Positions 16,354 through 25,629 are shown, numbered from the stretch's first letter. The stretch: 64,000 nucleotides of DNA from Sphingobacteriales bacterium (GCA_014763615.1 JACXVB010000002.1:178822-242821); one strand, 5' to 3'. Translations and numbers: made by a program. Notes: a model not told the origin generated them from the sequence alone.

Positions 16354-19206
16354 TTAAACTTTAACAGCAGATTCCATCTCCTTTTTTAGGAATTTACCTG
16401 TAAAACTATCTTTCACTTTACACAAAGCTTCTGGCGTTCCAGCAAAAACGATATTTCCACCCCCGGAACCTCCTTCAGGACCTAAATCAATCACATAATC
16501 CGCTACTTTAATCACATCCAGATTATGCTCAATTACCAAAACGGTATTGCCTTTATCTACTAACAAATTCAATACGCCTAAAAGCACATTGATATCCTCA
16601 AAATGTAAACCCGTGGTGGGTTCGTCCAAGATATAAAAAGTGTTTCCGGTGTCTTTCTTAGAAAGCTCAGTTGCTAATTTCACTCGTTGCGCTTCGCCGC
16701 CAGAAAGCGTAGTGGATGATTGCCCTAATCTGATATAACCTAAACCTACATCATTCAATGTTTTGATTTTACGATAGATAGAAGGAATATTTTCAAAAAA
16801 TTCTACAGCATCTTCTACGCTCATATCCAACACATCAGCAATAGATTTTCCTCTAAAACGAACTTCCAAGGTTTCTCTGTTATATCTTTTGCCGCCACAT
16901 TCTTCACAAGGCACTTGAACATCCGGTAAAAAGTTCATTTCTATCACTTTCATCCCTGCTCCTTGGCAAGTTTCGCATCTTCCTCCTTTCACATTAAAAG
17001 AAAAACGTCCAGGTTTATATCCACGAATTTGAGCTTCTGGCAAAGCCACAAAAAGATTCCTGATATCAGAGAAAACACCGGTATAAGTGGAAGGATTTGA
17101 CCTAGGAGTACGCCCAATTGGCGCTTGGTCAATTTCTATCACTTTATCAATATGCTCTAAACCTTTAATCTCTTTAAAAGGCATAGGTTGCTTTTTGGCT
17201 CTAAAAAAGTGCTTGTTTAAAACGGGATATAAAGTTTCTCCAATTAAAGTAGATTTTCCGCTACCTGATACTCCTGTCACACAAATTAACTTCCCAAGAG
17301 GGAAGTCCACACTCACATTTTTTAGATTATTACCTGATGCTTTTTTTAAGGATAACACTTTCCCATTTCCTTCTCTTCGCCTTTCTGGTATCGCAATTTC
17401 TCTTTCTCCATTTAAATAAGAAGCGGTTAAAGTATGTGTTTTCAGAAGTTCTGAAGCAGTTCCTTGTGCCACCACTTCTCCTCCATGCACTCCAGCGGCT
17501 GGCCCCATATCAATCACATAATCGGCTTCCAGAATCATGTCTTTATCATGCTCTACTACCACCACGGTGTTGCTTAAATCTCTTAAGTCTTTCAGCGCTT
17601 TAATCAAACGGTCGTTATCTCTTTGGTGTAAACCGATGGAAGGCTCATCCAAAATATACATCACATTCATGAGCTGTGAGCCAATTTGCGTAGCCAAACG
17701 AATACGTTGTGCTTCACCTCCTGATAAAGTTCTGGCTGTACGGTCTAAAGTGAGGTAAACCAAGCCTACATCCAATAAAAAGCCAATTCTTGATCTTATT
17801 TCTTTGAGGATTTCTTTAGCGATGATGTTCTGACGCTCGCTCAGTCTATCTTCTAAACCTTCAAACCATTGGTTCAGGTTTTTGATATCCATCGAGGCCA
17901 ACTCGAAAATATTTCTCTCATCTACTTTAAAATGTAAAGATTCTTTTTTTAATCTTGCTCCCTCGCATAGCGGACAAGTTTTTAATACTCTGAAACTATC
18001 CAAATCATCAGAAATTCCGCCTTTTTTCTCATTCTGTTCCTCCAACATTTTGATGATTCCATCAAAATGGATTTGATAATTTTGAACGTTCCATTTGTTA
18101 TACTCCACCGGAACTGTGACTAAATCATCCGTTCCATGCAGCAAAATATCGATAGCTTTAGGGTCGAGTTTCTCCATGGGTTGAGACAGAGAAAATCCAT
18201 ATTTCTTTCCCAAAGCTTTGATTACCTGAAAAATCCAAGTGTCTCTATACTCGCCCAAAGGCGCTAAACCACCATTGATAATACTCAATTTTGGATAAGG
18301 AATTACCGATTCTTTATCCACATCAAAAACATACCCTAAGCCATCACATTCTGGGCAAGCGCCATAAGGCGAATTGAAAGAAAATGTGTTGGGTTGTGGT
18401 TCATCATAAGAAATTCCAGTAGTTGGGCACATCAAATACTTAGAAAAATGGTAAACGTTATTTTCTTTATCTGATATTTTTATGATGCCTTTAGCGATTT
18501 TTAATGCAGATTGGATAGAAGTGTATAAACGTTTTTTATCCTTTTCTGAGACAATTAAACGATCTATTACGGTTTCAATATCATGGATTTTGTAACGATC
18601 TACCTGCATTTTAGGCACTACATCTACAATCTCTCCATCAACACGCACTTTTAGGTACCCTTGCTTTCTTATTTGCTCAAACAGCTCACGATAATGCCCC
18701 TTTCTTCCTTTCACCACAGGAGCTAAGATATTAATGGGCTTTCCATCAAACTGCATTAATATCTGATTTAACATCTGATCCTCAGACATTTTAATCATTC
18801 GTTCGCCAGTGTTGTAAGAGTAAGCATCTCCTATCCTAGCATACAACAAACGCATGAAATCATAAATTTCTGTAATGGTACCCACGGTAGAGCGTGGATT
18901 TTTTGAGGTGGTTTTTTGTTCAATAGCAATCACCGGGCTTAAACCCGAAACTTTATCAACATCTGGTCTTTCCATCCCACCCATAAATTGGCGGGAATAA
19001 GCAGAGAAGGTTTCCATATAACGCCTTTGACCTTCGGCATAAATGGTATCAAATGCCAAAGAAGATTTTCCAGAACCACTTAAACCAGTAATCACTACCA
19101 ATTGGTTTCTAGGAAAGGATAGGTCAATGTTTTTTAAATTATGAACTCTGGCTCCAAAAACTTCTACATTGTTTTGTTCACCAAGATCAAGGGGTTTATT
19201 ACTCAT
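16354..19206 (-). CDS. uvrA: UvrA, excinuclease ABC subunit A
   Basis: DNA damage recognition ATPase of nucleotide excision repair. It has two ABC modules: Walker A GLSGSGKSSLAF near the N-terminus and GVSGSGKSTLIGE in the second half, with signatures LSGGEAQRIRLA and LSGGEAQRVKLA. The second zinc finger is intact (CETCQGAG, then CEECGGKRY). In the first, the opening CxxC reads CPTTG, so one ligand is missing while the closing ACPECDGLG is kept. The start is set at the ATG of MSNKPLDLGEQ (19206); a longer frame from a TTG at 19263 would begin inside the promoter -7 box. Confidence 0.97.
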   Translation of the reverse strand: MSNKPLDLGEQNNVEVFGARVHNLKNIDLSFPRNQLVVITGLSGSGKSSLAFDTIYAEGQRRYMETFSAYSRQFMGGMERPDVDKVSGLSPVIAIEQKTTSKNPRSTVGTITEIYDFMRLLYARIGDAYSYNTGERMIKMSEDQMLNQILMQFDGKPINILAPVVKGRKGHYRELFEQIRKQGYLKVRVDGEIVDVVPKMQVDRYKIHDIETVIDRLIVSEKDKKRLYTSIQSALKIAKGIIKISDKENNVYHFSKYLMCPTTGISYDEPQPNTFSFNSPYGACPECDGLGYVFDVDKESVIPYPKLSIINGGLAPLGEYRDTWIFQVIKALGKKYGFSLSQPMEKLDPKAIDILLHGTDDLVTVPVEYNKWNVQNYQIHFDGIIKMLEEQNEKKGGISDDLDSFRVLKTCPLCEGARLKKESLHFKVDERNIFELASMDIKNLNQWFEGLEDRLSERQNIIAKEILKEIRSRIGFLLDVGLVYLTLDRTARTLSGGEAQRIRLATQIGSQLMNVMYILDEPSIGLHQRDNDRLIKALKDLRDLSNTVVVVEHDKDMILEADYVIDMGPAAGVHGGEVVAQGTASELLKTHTLTASYLNGEREIAIPERRREGNGKVLSLKKASGNNLKNVSVDFPLGKLICVTGVSGSGKSTLIGETLYPVLNKHFFRAKKQPMPFKEIKGLEHIDKVIEIDQAPIGRTPRSNPSTYTGVFSDIRNLFVALPEAQIRGYKPGRFSFNVKGGRCETCQGAGMKVIEMNFLPDVQVPCEECGGKRYNRETLEVRFRGKSIADVLDMSVEDAVEFFENIPSIYRKIKTLNDVGLGYIRLGQSSTTLSGGEAQRVKLATELSKKDTGNTFYILDEPTTGLHFEDINVLLGVLNLLVDKGNTVLVIEHNLDVIKVADYVIDLGPEGGSGGGNIVFAGTPEALCKVKDSFTGKFLKKEMESAVKV

Positions 19207-19260
19207 AAAAAAGCGTTCTCTGCTAATAAAAAATGAAACTTGCTTTTGTTTTAAAGCTTG

Positions 19261-19268
19261 CAAAATTA
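19261..19268 (-). promoter_or_regulatory. uvrA promoter, -7 element
   Basis: On the minus strand this reads TAATTTTG, an exact TAnnTTTG match, 54 nt before the uvrA ATG. It overlaps the TTG that would start the longer uvrA reading, which argues for the shorter protein. No clear -33 TTTG was found. Confidence 0.45.
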
Positions 19269-19310
19269 ACTAAAAAAGGCTGCATTTTTACCTGATTATC
19301 CCTCCTTAAA

Positions 19311-19576
19311 ATGTCATACATAATTGTTGAAGTAGATATGCTTCACATGGCGTTAACCACACCAATAGCATTAATAGATTTGTGGTTAAAAATCATGAAA
19401 ATGATTACTTAAGAAGATACTGTTGGGCAAAAAGAATTAAACTTTGGGAAAAGGAAGATTTTAAAAATAACTTTATTGTACATCAAAATGTTGAAGTAGC
19501 CTCTCCTTTGTTATCAGCTTATATTATCAATAACTTAAATGCTGCGATAGGAAACGAGAATAAGATCAACCGATAA
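19311..19576 (+). pseudogene. Possible decayed coding fragment between uvrA and the transglycosylase gene
   Basis: The 320-nt gap holds two overlapping short frames on the plus strand. One runs from ATG 19311 to 19412 (33 codons). The other, in a different frame, is open from about 19331 to the stop at 19576 and includes the segment DYLRRYCWAKRIKLWEKEDF. Reading on from the first into the second would need a frameshift near 19390. I recognise no family. It may be a broken gene or chance open frames. Confidence 0.25.
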
Positions 19577-19590
19577 CCCTAACCTATTTT

Positions 19591-20346
19591 TTAATTCTGA
19601 TAGGCTAGCAATTTTCTAGCATTCTCGATTTTATAACCATAATCTTCAGGATGTTCAATCACCTCCTTCATAGAAATCAAACTATAAACATACTTACCAG
19701 TTTCATGGTTTAAAGCTAATTTAAAATAATTGCTTTGATTTTGCTGCGCTATCCTTCTTTTCATCCTACCCTCGCCCACGTTATAGGCGGCAGCGGTTAA
19801 GGTCCAACTGTGAAATTCTTTATGCAAATCTCTTAAATATTTTGCAGCAGCAATGGTTGACAATCTCACATTTAATCTTTCATCCACCTTATCATTCACT
19901 TTTAAGCCATAATCTCTAGCCGTTTGCGGCATAAATTGCCATAAACCTGCTGCGCCCTTCGGCGAGTATTGATGTCTTGCTAATCCACTTTCTATCAACG
20001 GAACGTATTTAAAATCTTCAGGAATACCATATTCTTTTAAAATAGGCTCGATAATCGGAAACCAAACAATGGCTCTCGAGTGTAATTTTAGCGTTTGTAA
20101 ATTAGAAAATGAATTGGCTTTTAAAGCTTTTTTCATTTTTTTGTAGATGCCTTTATCGCCTGCTGGCAATTGCTCATTAGCGAAACTTAAGTCTCTGTAA
20201 AAAGCATGTTGAGCCATTTTTCTGGCTTCTTTGATGTCTATTGTAGTTGCTTTGCTATGATTGGTGGAGGAGCTGTAACCGAACATTTTTGTGAGCACAC
20301 AAACCATTAACATCAAGCTACAAGCAACTATGTACTTTGTCTTCAT
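19591..20346 (-). CDS. Lytic transglycosylase (SLT family, MltD-like)
   Basis: Cleaves peptidoglycan glycan strands in the periplasm. The start chosen is the ATG at 20346 (MKTKYIVACSLMLMVC), which opens a signal peptide and lies about 35 nt downstream of a consensus promoter; a longer frame to 20406 would start upstream of the transcript. The SLT domain has the catalytic Glu in VPLIESGLARH, then SPKGAAGLWQFMPQTARDYG and TAAAYNVGEGRM. No LysM repeats follow, unlike full MltD. It stands alone with its own promoter. Confidence 0.93.
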   Translation of the reverse strand: MKTKYIVACSLMLMVCVLTKMFGYSSSTNHSKATTIDIKEARKMAQHAFYRDLSFANEQLPAGDKGIYKKMKKALKANSFSNLQTLKLHSRAIVWFPIIEPILKEYGIPEDFKYVPLIESGLARHQYSPKGAAGLWQFMPQTARDYGLKVNDKVDERLNVRLSTIAAAKYLRDLHKEFHSWTLTAAAYNVGEGRMKRRIAQQNQSNYFKLALNHETGKYVYSLISMKEVIEHPEDYGYKIENARKLLAYQN

Positions 20347-20383
20347 AATTCTTGTTTTTTTCTCCATTATTCTTAAAGCTGCG

Positions 20384-20415
20384 CAAAGGTATGGTTTATA
20401 TATCACATTTTCAAA
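20384..20415 (-). promoter_or_regulatory. Consensus Bacteroidota promoter for the lytic transglycosylase
   Basis: On the minus strand, TTTG (20412-20415), 20 nt spacer, TACCTTTG (20384-20391). This is an exact match to the TTTG-N19/21-TAnnTTTG pattern of the primary sigma factor in this phylum. The expected transcription start is near 20378, about 30 nt before the ATG. Confidence 0.8.
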
Positions 20416-20521
20416 TAGTTACAAAAACCAACCTAACAGCTATCGTTTCAGACCTCTTCATCAGCAATTATTAGACCATCACAATTACACCATATAAAGT
20501 TCTGATTAATAAAGATTTTTG

Positions 20522-20529
20522 TACCTTTG
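20522..20529 (+). promoter_or_regulatory. -7 element upstream of the pseudouridine synthase gene
   Basis: TACCTTTG matches TAnnTTTG exactly and lies 32 nt before the ATG at 20562. No good TTTG is seen 19-21 nt upstream, so only the -7 half is supported. Confidence 0.45.
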
Positions 20530-20561
20530 TGCCCCTTTAAGAAAGGTAAAATATTTATAAC

Positions 20562-21995
20562 ATGCCATTTAATAAAAACAGGAACAGTCGTGATGACAAA
20601 TCCGGAAAAGAATCTAAAAAATTCAACAGATCCGAATCTACCGGCAAATCTTCATCAGAAAATCGTTCACACAAATCTTCCTCTAGTTTTAAAAAGAAAG
20701 ACGATTCTGGATTTCAAAAAGATAGAAAGCCTTACGGCGATCAAAAAGAAAATACTGGCGACCGTAAACCTTATGGTTCAAGAGAGGGAAGCGGAAATTC
20801 GAGAGAGAAGAAACCTTATGGATCAAGAAGCGAAGGTACCTACGGTGATAAAAAACCTTACGGAACCAGAAGCGAAGGTAGTGGAGAGCGTAAATCTTTT
20901 GGTGCAAAAAGAGAAGGTGGAAAGGCTTACGGAGATCAAAAGCCTTACGGAAGCAGAAACCAAAATTCAGACTATAAAAAACCATTTAGCGATAGAAAAG
21001 AAGGTAGCGAGGAGCAAAGACCTTTCAGACCTAAAAAAGGAGGAAGTTCTTTTGCTGATAGAAAAGCTTATGGCGATGGAAAGCCATTTACTGATAAAAA
21101 AGAAAACTTTGGCGAGCGCAAACCTTTTGTAAGCAGCGATAGAGATTTTGGTGGAGAGCGCAAGCCCTTCAGAAAAAAAGAAGATCATCTTGCTGATACC
21201 AATGAATTTAACGACGATCAGGTAAAACTGAGAACTCGTGGAAGTAATTTCAAATCAAAAAAAGAAAGCGAATTAATTCGTTTAAACCGATTCATTTCTA
21301 ATTCTGGAATTTGTTCTAGAAGAAAAGCAGATGAATTAATCGCTGCAGGCGTGGTTTCTGTAAACGGAGAAGTAGTGACCGAATTAGGCACTAAAGTAAA
21401 TCCTTCGGTTGATCAAATCCGTTACAACGGAGAGCTGCTTAAACGTGAAAAAATGGTTTACGTTCTTTTGAACAAACCTAAAGATTACATCACCACTACA
21501 GACGACCCACAAGAACGCAAAACCGTAATGGAATTGGTAGAAAAAGCCAGCCGTGAGCGCATTTACCCTGTCGGAAGATTAGACAGAAACACAACTGGCC
21601 TTTTACTTTTAACCAATGATGGCGATTTAGCCGATAAATTATCGCATCCAAAAAACAGCATCAGCAAAATTTACAACGTAGAGTTGAGCCGCAACTTAAC
21701 ACAAGGCGATTTCAATAAAATTGCTTTTGGATTAGAGTTAGAGGATGGCTTTATCAAACCAGATGATATCAGATACGTTTCTGGAGGTGCTAAAAATGAA
21801 GTCGGCATTCAAATTCATAGCGGTAAAAACCGTATCGTGAGAAGAATTTTCGAGAGCTTAGGTTACGAAGTGGTGAAACTGGATCGAGTAATTTATGCCA
21901 ACCTTACCAAGAAAGATTTAACTCGTGGCCGTTGGAGATATTTAACCGAACAAGAAGTGATTCAATTAAAGCATTTTACAAAAGCTACTTTTTAG
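20562..21995 (+). CDS. RsuA/RluB-family pseudouridine synthase with long basic repetitive N-terminal region
   Basis: Isomerises a uridine in rRNA. The catalytic half starts near residue 240 with an S4 RNA-binding domain (RLNRFISNSGICSRRKADE) and continues to the catalytic Asp in YPVGRLDRNTTGLLLLTNDG near residue 340. The first 230 residues are low-complexity, rich in Lys, Arg, Gly, Ser and Pro. They contain at least ten copies of a unit like KPYG(S/T/D)(R/Q) at spacings of about 10-20 residues. Such basic tails occur in Bacteroidota RNA-binding proteins and probably add non-specific RNA affinity. An overlapping 201-codon frame in this region is a shadow of the repeats. Confidence 0.93.
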   Translation: MPFNKNRNSRDDKSGKESKKFNRSESTGKSSSENRSHKSSSSFKKKDDSGFQKDRKPYGDQKENTGDRKPYGSREGSGNSREKKPYGSRSEGTYGDKKPYGTRSEGSGERKSFGAKREGGKAYGDQKPYGSRNQNSDYKKPFSDRKEGSEEQRPFRPKKGGSSFADRKAYGDGKPFTDKKENFGERKPFVSSDRDFGGERKPFRKKEDHLADTNEFNDDQVKLRTRGSNFKSKKESELIRLNRFISNSGICSRRKADELIAAGVVSVNGEVVTELGTKVNPSVDQIRYNGELLKREKMVYVLLNKPKDYITTTDDPQERKTVMELVEKASRERIYPVGRLDRNTTGLLLLTNDGDLADKLSHPKNSISKIYNVELSRNLTQGDFNKIAFGLELEDGFIKPDDIRYVSGGAKNEVGIQIHSGKNRIVRRIFESLGYEVVKLDRVIYANLTKKDLTRGRWRYLTEQEVIQLKHFTKATF

Positions 21996-22101
21996 GGCGT
22001 TACCCTGAAAAAGGGTCGGGCTTTCTGTTACAATCTTTTTTGCTTATCCCTCGACTCCGCTCAGGACGACAAAAAAGGATTTCCACGGCAATCCCTAACG
22101 C
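21995..22101. repeat. Palindromic interspersed element, about 107 nt
   Basis: Begins GGGCGTTACCCT and ends ATCCCTAACGC, so the ends form an imperfect inverted repeat (GCGTTA/TAACGC). Inside are a small hairpin ACCCTgaaaaAGGGT (22002-22016) and complementary ATCTTTTTTG / CAAAAAAGGAT arms around a GC-richer centre. It starts on the last base of the pseudouridine synthase stop codon. A second element with matching ends (GGGCGTT ... TATCCTTAAC) lies at 62668-62756. From memory, sequences of this look recur in Sphingobacteriaceae intergenic regions; a genome search would confirm. Confidence 0.65.
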
Positions 22102-22108
22102 AACAAAA

Positions 22109-22148
22109 AAACAAAAATGGTCTGTGCCCTCATAGACCATTTTTGTTT
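22109..22148. terminator. Bidirectional intrinsic terminator
   Basis: A 15-bp perfect stem (22109-22123 with 22134-22148) closes a 10-nt loop, with A-runs and T-runs on the outer flanks. It lies between the converging pseudouridine synthase (plus) and response regulator (minus) genes and can serve both. Confidence 0.8.
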
Positions 22149-22218
22149 AATTAAGTTTCGTACCTGTGTAGATACAAATCGAATATATAACGATTGAAAT
22201 TTTTCTGTAAAATTAACT

Positions 22219-22845
22219 TTAGGAAATTAATTTATATTCATAAGCAAACTTTACTAAGCCTACCATATTGTTGGAGTTTGTTTTCCTAATCATATTTTTT
22301 CGATGAGTTTCAACAGTACGTTCTGAAATAAAAAGTTTCTCAGCAATTTCTTTACTGCTTTTTTCCTGTACCAATAGTTTTAAAACGTCTAGCTCTCTTT
22401 CTGTTAAAATATCTTCTGCCTTCTGTTTATTTTCACCCAAACCACGGATTAAAATATTACTCACCTCTGCACTCCAGAATTTCCCTCCTCTATCCACTAT
22501 TTCAATCGCATTTAAAATTTCATTATAGGCGTATTTTTTTAGGATATATCCATCAATATCTTCTTTAATCATTTTCTGAACCTTTACAGGTTCGTCATGC
22601 ATACTTAAAACAATAACTTTTAAATTTGGCTTTAGTCTTTTTACTTGTTTTACCAATTCAATTCCATCCATATCAGGCATAGAATAATCAGTGATTAGTA
22701 AATCAATCTCATGCTTTCTAAGATAGGCTAAAGCATAATTTCCATTTACGCATGTGGCCATCACCTGATATCCTGAAACACCTTCCAAAATATTCTTTAA
22801 ACCATCTAGTAAAATGAGGTGATCATCTGCTAAAAGTATTCGCAT
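22219..22845 (-). CDS. NarL/FixJ-family response regulator
   Basis: A 208-residue two-domain regulator. The receiver domain has the acidic pair in LLADDHLIL, the phospho-acceptor Asp in LLITDYSMPDMDG (about residue 55), the Ser in IVLSMHDE and the Lys in GYILKKYA. The LuxR-type DNA-binding domain occupies the last 65 residues (LTERELDVLKLLVQEK, then ISERTVETHRKN). It is divergent from an adjacent HisKA_3-type kinase, its likely partner. Confidence 0.93.
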   Translation of the reverse strand: MRILLADDHLILLDGLKNILEGVSGYQVMATCVNGNYALAYLRKHEIDLLITDYSMPDMDGIELVKQVKRLKPNLKVIVLSMHDEPVKVQKMIKEDIDGYILKKYAYNEILNAIEIVDRGGKFWSAEVSNILIRGLGENKQKAEDILTERELDVLKLLVQEKSSKEIAEKLFISERTVETHRKNMIRKTNSNNMVGLVKFAYEYKLIS

Positions 22846-22922
22846 TTCCTAAAATACGTATTTCTAGGTATTTCTAAAAAATAAAAAAATTCTTATTATT
22901 AGAAATATTTATTCTCAATCCC

Positions 22923-24707
22923 ATGATTGGTAAAAATTTTATTTTCTTAATATTCTTTTTTTTAGTGCTTCAAACATCTGCACAAACAGAATTTAAAAAA
23001 AAACCATCGCCAGCTTTAAAAAAACTCATTTCAAAAGTCAAAACTACAGCCCCTGATTCTACTATATTTTTCTTCGCCAAAGGCATTGCTTTAGCTAAAA
23101 AAGAAAATAACATCGAAGCACAAACTCAATTAAATATTTTTTTAGTCCAAAGTTTATTTATTTCGGGGCAACATGATAAAACAGTAAGCTACTTTCTAAA
23201 TGCAGTAAAACAATTTGAGAAACTCCCCCCTTATGATGAGAGGATACTTCTTTACTATGAAGGATCTGGAGTGTATTCTAAAAATAAAGATTTTGAAAGT
23301 GCATTGACCTTTATTAATAAAGGTTTACAAGACGCAAAAAAGTTAAATTTAGCTAGCTTTATTGCTGATGGATATAATAGAACTGGTGTTGTTTTAGAGC
23401 GCAAAGGTTTATTAGACTCGGCGATGTCTTATTATCAGAAAAGTCTAAGAATAAACGAAGCCATTGGAAACGAATTCGCTGTATCCTACTCTTTAGATAA
23501 TATTTCAGGCATTTATGGTGCTAAAAATCAACCTTTAAAGGCGCTACCTTATCAAAAAAGAAGTCTTGCCATTCGTTTAAAGCTGAAGGATGATTTTGCG
23601 CTTTCTATCGCATTAATAAATATATCAGAATCTCATAATTTACTAAATCAATTAGATAGTGCCTTACATTATGCTAAACAATCTTTGGCAATTTCTCATA
23701 AAATTAATTTCCTTGATTTAGAGCAGTACACCTTAAATCATATTTCTGAAATCTATAAAAAATTAGGTAATTATAAACTTGCCTTAGACTATAAAGAAAA
23801 AGGAACAATACTAAAAGATAGCATTTACAATGAAACAAAATCTAAACAAATTCTAGAATTAACCACTCAATACGAAACCGAAAAAAAAGAAGAAAAGATT
23901 AAAGATCTCAACCAGCAAGCTAAAATTAAAGATTTAGAAATAAGAAGAAAGAATAGCTTCTTAGTATTTGGTTTGGTATTATTTATTGTGGCTTCTGCTC
24001 TTGTAGGATTATATTTTAATAGAAGAAAAATCAAAAATCAGATAGCACTACAAAATGAAATCATCAAACAGCAGGATTTGGCCACAAAAGCTGTTTTAGA
24101 TGCGGAAGAAAGAGAAAGAAGAAGAATAGCCAGTGACCTACATGATGGTGTTGGGCAAATGCTCTCTGCTTCTCTGCTAAATCTAAATGGATTCTTGAGT
24201 ACTATTAAAAATGATATTAAAGCTGAACAACAAACAAATGGGGAAAGAACATTGTCATTAATTACTGAAAGTTACGATGAAGTACGTAGTATTTCTCATC
24301 AAATGATGCCAAATTCTTTAATAAAATCGGGCTTAGCAACTGCCGTCCGCGAGTTTTTGCAAAAAATTGATAGCCCGCAATTAAAAATAGCCACAGATAT
24401 TACTGGTTTAGATGAACGTTTAGATGAAAGGACAGAAACAATTTTATATCGAGTGATTCAGGAAAGTGTAAACAATACCATTAAACATGCGAAAGCATCC
24501 AAATTGAGCATCCAACTATTTAAGGATGAAGAAGGTATCAATCTCACCATTGAAGATAATGGTGTTGGATTTGACCCATCTGTTGCTAAAAATGGAATTG
24601 GTTTAGACAATATAAAATCAAGAATTGCATTTATCAATGGCCTTGTAGAATATGACTCAGCTCCTGGAAAAGGAACATTGGTTCATATTTTTGTCCCCAG
24701 ATCTTAG
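22923..24707 (+). CDS. TPR-containing sensor histidine kinase (NarX-type, HisKA_3)
   Basis: A 594-residue kinase. A signal peptide (ending LQTSAQT) is followed by about five tetratricopeptide repeats that should lie in the periplasm (residues 80-320). A transmembrane helix follows at about 343-360 (FLVFGLVLFIVASALVGLY). The cytoplasmic part has a coiled coil, the HisKA_3 motif ERRRIASDLHDGVGQ with the phospho-accepting His near residue 400, and a HATPase domain (ESVNNTIKHAKA, DNGVGFDPSVAKNGIGL). The ligand sensed by the TPR region is unknown. It is divergent from the response regulator by 77 nt. Confidence 0.93.
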   Translation: MIGKNFIFLIFFFLVLQTSAQTEFKKKPSPALKKLISKVKTTAPDSTIFFFAKGIALAKKENNIEAQTQLNIFLVQSLFISGQHDKTVSYFLNAVKQFEKLPPYDERILLYYEGSGVYSKNKDFESALTFINKGLQDAKKLNLASFIADGYNRTGVVLERKGLLDSAMSYYQKSLRINEAIGNEFAVSYSLDNISGIYGAKNQPLKALPYQKRSLAIRLKLKDDFALSIALINISESHNLLNQLDSALHYAKQSLAISHKINFLDLEQYTLNHISEIYKKLGNYKLALDYKEKGTILKDSIYNETKSKQILELTTQYETEKKEEKIKDLNQQAKIKDLEIRRKNSFLVFGLVLFIVASALVGLYFNRRKIKNQIALQNEIIKQQDLATKAVLDAEERERRRIASDLHDGVGQMLSASLLNLNGFLSTIKNDIKAEQQTNGERTLSLITESYDEVRSISHQMMPNSLIKSGLATAVREFLQKIDSPQLKIATDITGLDERLDERTETILYRVIQESVNNTIKHAKASKLSIQLFKDEEGINLTIEDNGVGFDPSVAKNGIGLDNIKSRIAFINGLVEYDSAPGKGTLVHIFVPRS

Positions 24708-24708
24708 T

Positions 24709-25098
24709 TTACTTCTTTTTATATTTGATTTTAACATTGCCAACGCCTTCTTTGTCTAAATCTATTTTACGGGCAGCTTTTTTAGAAAGATCAATAATTC
24801 TTCCAGCAACAAAAGGTCCTCGGTCATTAATAAGTACTTTAACCGACTTTCCGTTACTTAAATTTATCACTTTTACTTTCGTACCAAAAGGAAGGGTTTT
24901 ATGTGCTGCAGTTAATTTTGAATTCCTAAATCTTTCTCCGGATGCAGTTTTCCTTCCATTAAATTTATCTGCATAAAAAGATGCTTTTCCCAGTTGCGTA
25001 ATTTTAGGTGCGCAGGAGTTCAGGGAAAAAAAGATGAAAATCAGAAATAAAAGAATTTTAATCTTCAAATTTTGGCTTTCTTTTGAAATAAATTTCAT
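24709..25098 (-). CDS. RlpA-like double-psi beta-barrel lipoprotein
   Basis: A short septal-ring lytic transglycosylase-type protein of about 129 residues from the ATG at 25098. The N-terminus is a lipoprotein signal with the lipobox FSLNSC, so it should be anchored in a membrane facing the periplasm. The DPBB domain shows [30 protein letters not shown] and the catalytic-type Asp in [16 protein letters not shown]. There is no SPOR domain, unlike E. coli RlpA. It converges on the histidine kinase gene with a 1-nt gap. Confidence 0.92.
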   Translation of the reverse strand: MKFISKESQNLKIKILLFLIFIFFSLNSCAPKITQLGKASFYADKFNGRKTASGERFRNSKLTAAHKTLPFGTKVKVINLSNGKSVKVLINDRGPFVAGRIIDLSKKAARKIDLDKEGVGNVKIKYKKK

Positions 25099-25386
25099 GC
25101 TTAATAAGTTCAAATAATAGCGGCTATTTTAAATCATGACCTTGATGCTTAAAACAAAAACCGCAAACAATTTCTCTTCATGTACTAATTGTTTAATCTT
25201 TATTTACCCCCTCCTCGTTTTATCATCATCAAAACTGGAGCGGCTAAAATAAGAATTTGATTTCCTTTCGGATGTGTAAAGTAAAGCAAAATATGAATGA
25301 CAAATATAGATCTTGGCTTCTTTTAGATTAGCATATCCTCCTTCTAATGTTTATTTATTCTATTTTAAAAATCTTCAATTTAAACG

Positions 25387-25596
25387 TTAAATTTTTAAAC
25401 TTTCACGGTATTCTTTGGCTAGCTCCTCTAAACAATGAGCGCACATACATTCTTCATAATTCTCAGAAATGTATTGTAATTCATTTAAATTGAGTGACAC
25501 TTGTGCGCATTGACATTGGGTGTAATTATTCGCTTTACACTCTATTTTATCCCCACAACGCTCACAGGTGATCACCTCATGTTTAGTATATTCCAT
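25387..25596 (-). CDS. Cysteine-rich CWC family small protein
   Basis: A 69-residue protein with eight Cys residues arranged as paired clusters: CERCGDKIEC, QCQCAQ and CMCAHC. This fits the cysteine-rich CWC family and suggests a metal-binding, probably zinc, fold. Function is unknown. It follows nrdA after 33 nt on the same strand, so it may be the third gene of the nrdB-nrdA operon under the B12 riboswitch. Confidence 0.75.
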   Translation of the reverse strand: MEYTKHEVITCERCGDKIECKANNYTQCQCAQVSLNLNELQYISENYEECMCAHCLEELAKEYRESLKI

Positions 25597-25629
25597 CAGT
25601 AACTAGATATAGGGCATTAACCTCAAAAG

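Noticed and set aside
20527..21132. A 201-codon open frame overlapping the start of the pseudouridine synthase gene, rich in Lys, Leu and Ile
   Set aside because: It is a shifted reading of the repetitive basic tail; the correct frame continues into the conserved S4 and catalytic domains.
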